DNA from: Oribacterium parvum ACB1
Lineage (GTDB): Bacteria; Bacillota; Clostridia; Lachnospirales; Lachnospiraceae
DNA: 64,000 nucleotides
Direction: 5' to 3'
Assembly: GCF_000238055.2 (NCBI RefSeq)
Contig: NZ_KE148312.1
Span: 1,670,501-1,734,500, forward strand
Made by a program: the position numbers and the translations under genes. The notes under the pieces were generated by a model. It did no database searches, was not told where the DNA came from, and saw only the letters and a list, made by a program, of their open reading frames with translations. This document shows, piece after piece, positions 63,805 to 64,000 of the stretch. Position 1 is the stretch's first letter, and the number at the start of each line of letters is the position of its first letter.

Positions 63805-63816
63805 GACAGGTGCTTC

Positions 63817-64000
63817 ATGGAAAAATGTCACTGTGCCGAAAGAAAAAAACTGCATCCTCGGGATGAAGCGGAGAAAAAGGCTTTAATCTCTCGTCTAAAC
63901 CGCATGGAAGGCCAGATTAAGGGGATTCGGAATATGCTCCTTGAAGATCGCTACTGCGTGGATATTATTACGCAGGTCAGTTCCGTATCTTCCGCACTAA
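63817..64000 (+). CDS. csoR: Copper-sensing repressor CsoR (3' end beyond window)
   Basis: First 61 residues of a CsoR/FrmR family repressor: HCAERKKLHPRDEAEKKALI, then RLNRMEGQIKGIRNMLLEDRYCVDIITQVSSVSSAL. The Cys in DRYCVDI is the conserved ligand; the later His and Cys are beyond the window. Cu+ binding releases it from the copA operator. It is 12 bases after copA, in the same operon. Confidence 0.93.
   Translation, partial: MEKCHCAERKKLHPRDEAEKKALISRLNRMEGQIKGIRNMLLEDRYCVDIITQVSSVSSAL

Overview
The window looks like chromosome from a low-to-mid G+C anaerobic Firmicute, most likely a Lachnospiraceae (Clostridia) member; an oral-type genus such as Oribacterium is possible but I cannot prove the genus. 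Grounds: ATP-type PEP carboxykinase, type-2 isoleucyl-tRNA synthetase, a giant 2-hydroxyacyl-CoA dehydratase activase, a small conserved protein I know from Lachnospiraceae, VanZ-like and DUF1700-like proteins, strong AGGAGG ribosome binding sites, frequent TTG/GTG starts, and many extended -10 promoters (TGCTATAAT).

Layout. 1-7900: end of a chemotaxis transducer, pckA, an LCP cell-wall ligase, tRNA-Gln, nagB (minus), a wall-binding repeat protein, a LysR regulator and a degenerate PTS EIIB-like membrane protein. 8000-19800: MATE exporter, pncB, ileS, glycogen phosphorylase, a double-GNAT protein and small membrane proteins. 19800-24500: D,D-carboxypeptidase with an overlapping periplasmic-binding-like membrane protein, dapF, and deoC (minus) bracketed by two related long hairpin elements. 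24800-29200: a 1461-residue activase (minus). 29300-31300: a small accessory patch with an XRE regulator and a deleted remnant of the same kind of gene. 31400-40650: pyk, lysA, hisS, aspS, a DUF1700-like protein, an RlmL-type methyltransferase and an RdgB-phosphodiesterase fusion. 40700-41330: five tRNAs (Arg, His, Gln, Lys, Leu). 41500-45700: nucleoside salvage (cdd, nucleoside phosphorylase, deoB), tadA, thiN and a probable 6S RNA. 45800-57300: AI-2E-type permease, SEC-C protein, hslO, cold-shock gene, Gx transporter, uvrA-hit-murG-mtnN, pgi. 57500-64000: SOS-type Y-family polymerase with a YolD-like partner, aldo/keto reductase, OB-fold protein with a damaged start, and a copper operon (copA with a C-terminal CopZ domain, then csoR cut by the window end).

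How the genes work together. Most of the window is housekeeping: peptidoglycan and lysine precursors (dapF, lysA, murG, dacF, LCP), central carbon (pckA, pyk, pgi, glgP, nagB), translation (three aminoacyl-tRNA synthetases, six tRNAs, tadA) and nucleoside breakdown (cdd, phosphorylase, deoB, deoC). Two regulons are visible directly: LexA-type GAACnnnnGTTC sites at the uvrA and Y-polymerase promoters, and a CsoR-type palindrome in the copA promoter.

The most unusual signal is not a gene family. At several gene ends (pyk, uvrA, mtnN, murG, the MATE gene, the EIIB-like gene) short tandem repeats follow or span the stop codon. At pyk the last five codons plus stop occur three times in a row, and all differences inside the codons are synonymous. 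A second unexplained signal is the pair of long-stem hairpin elements around deoC, which share a core sequence but have unrelated arms.
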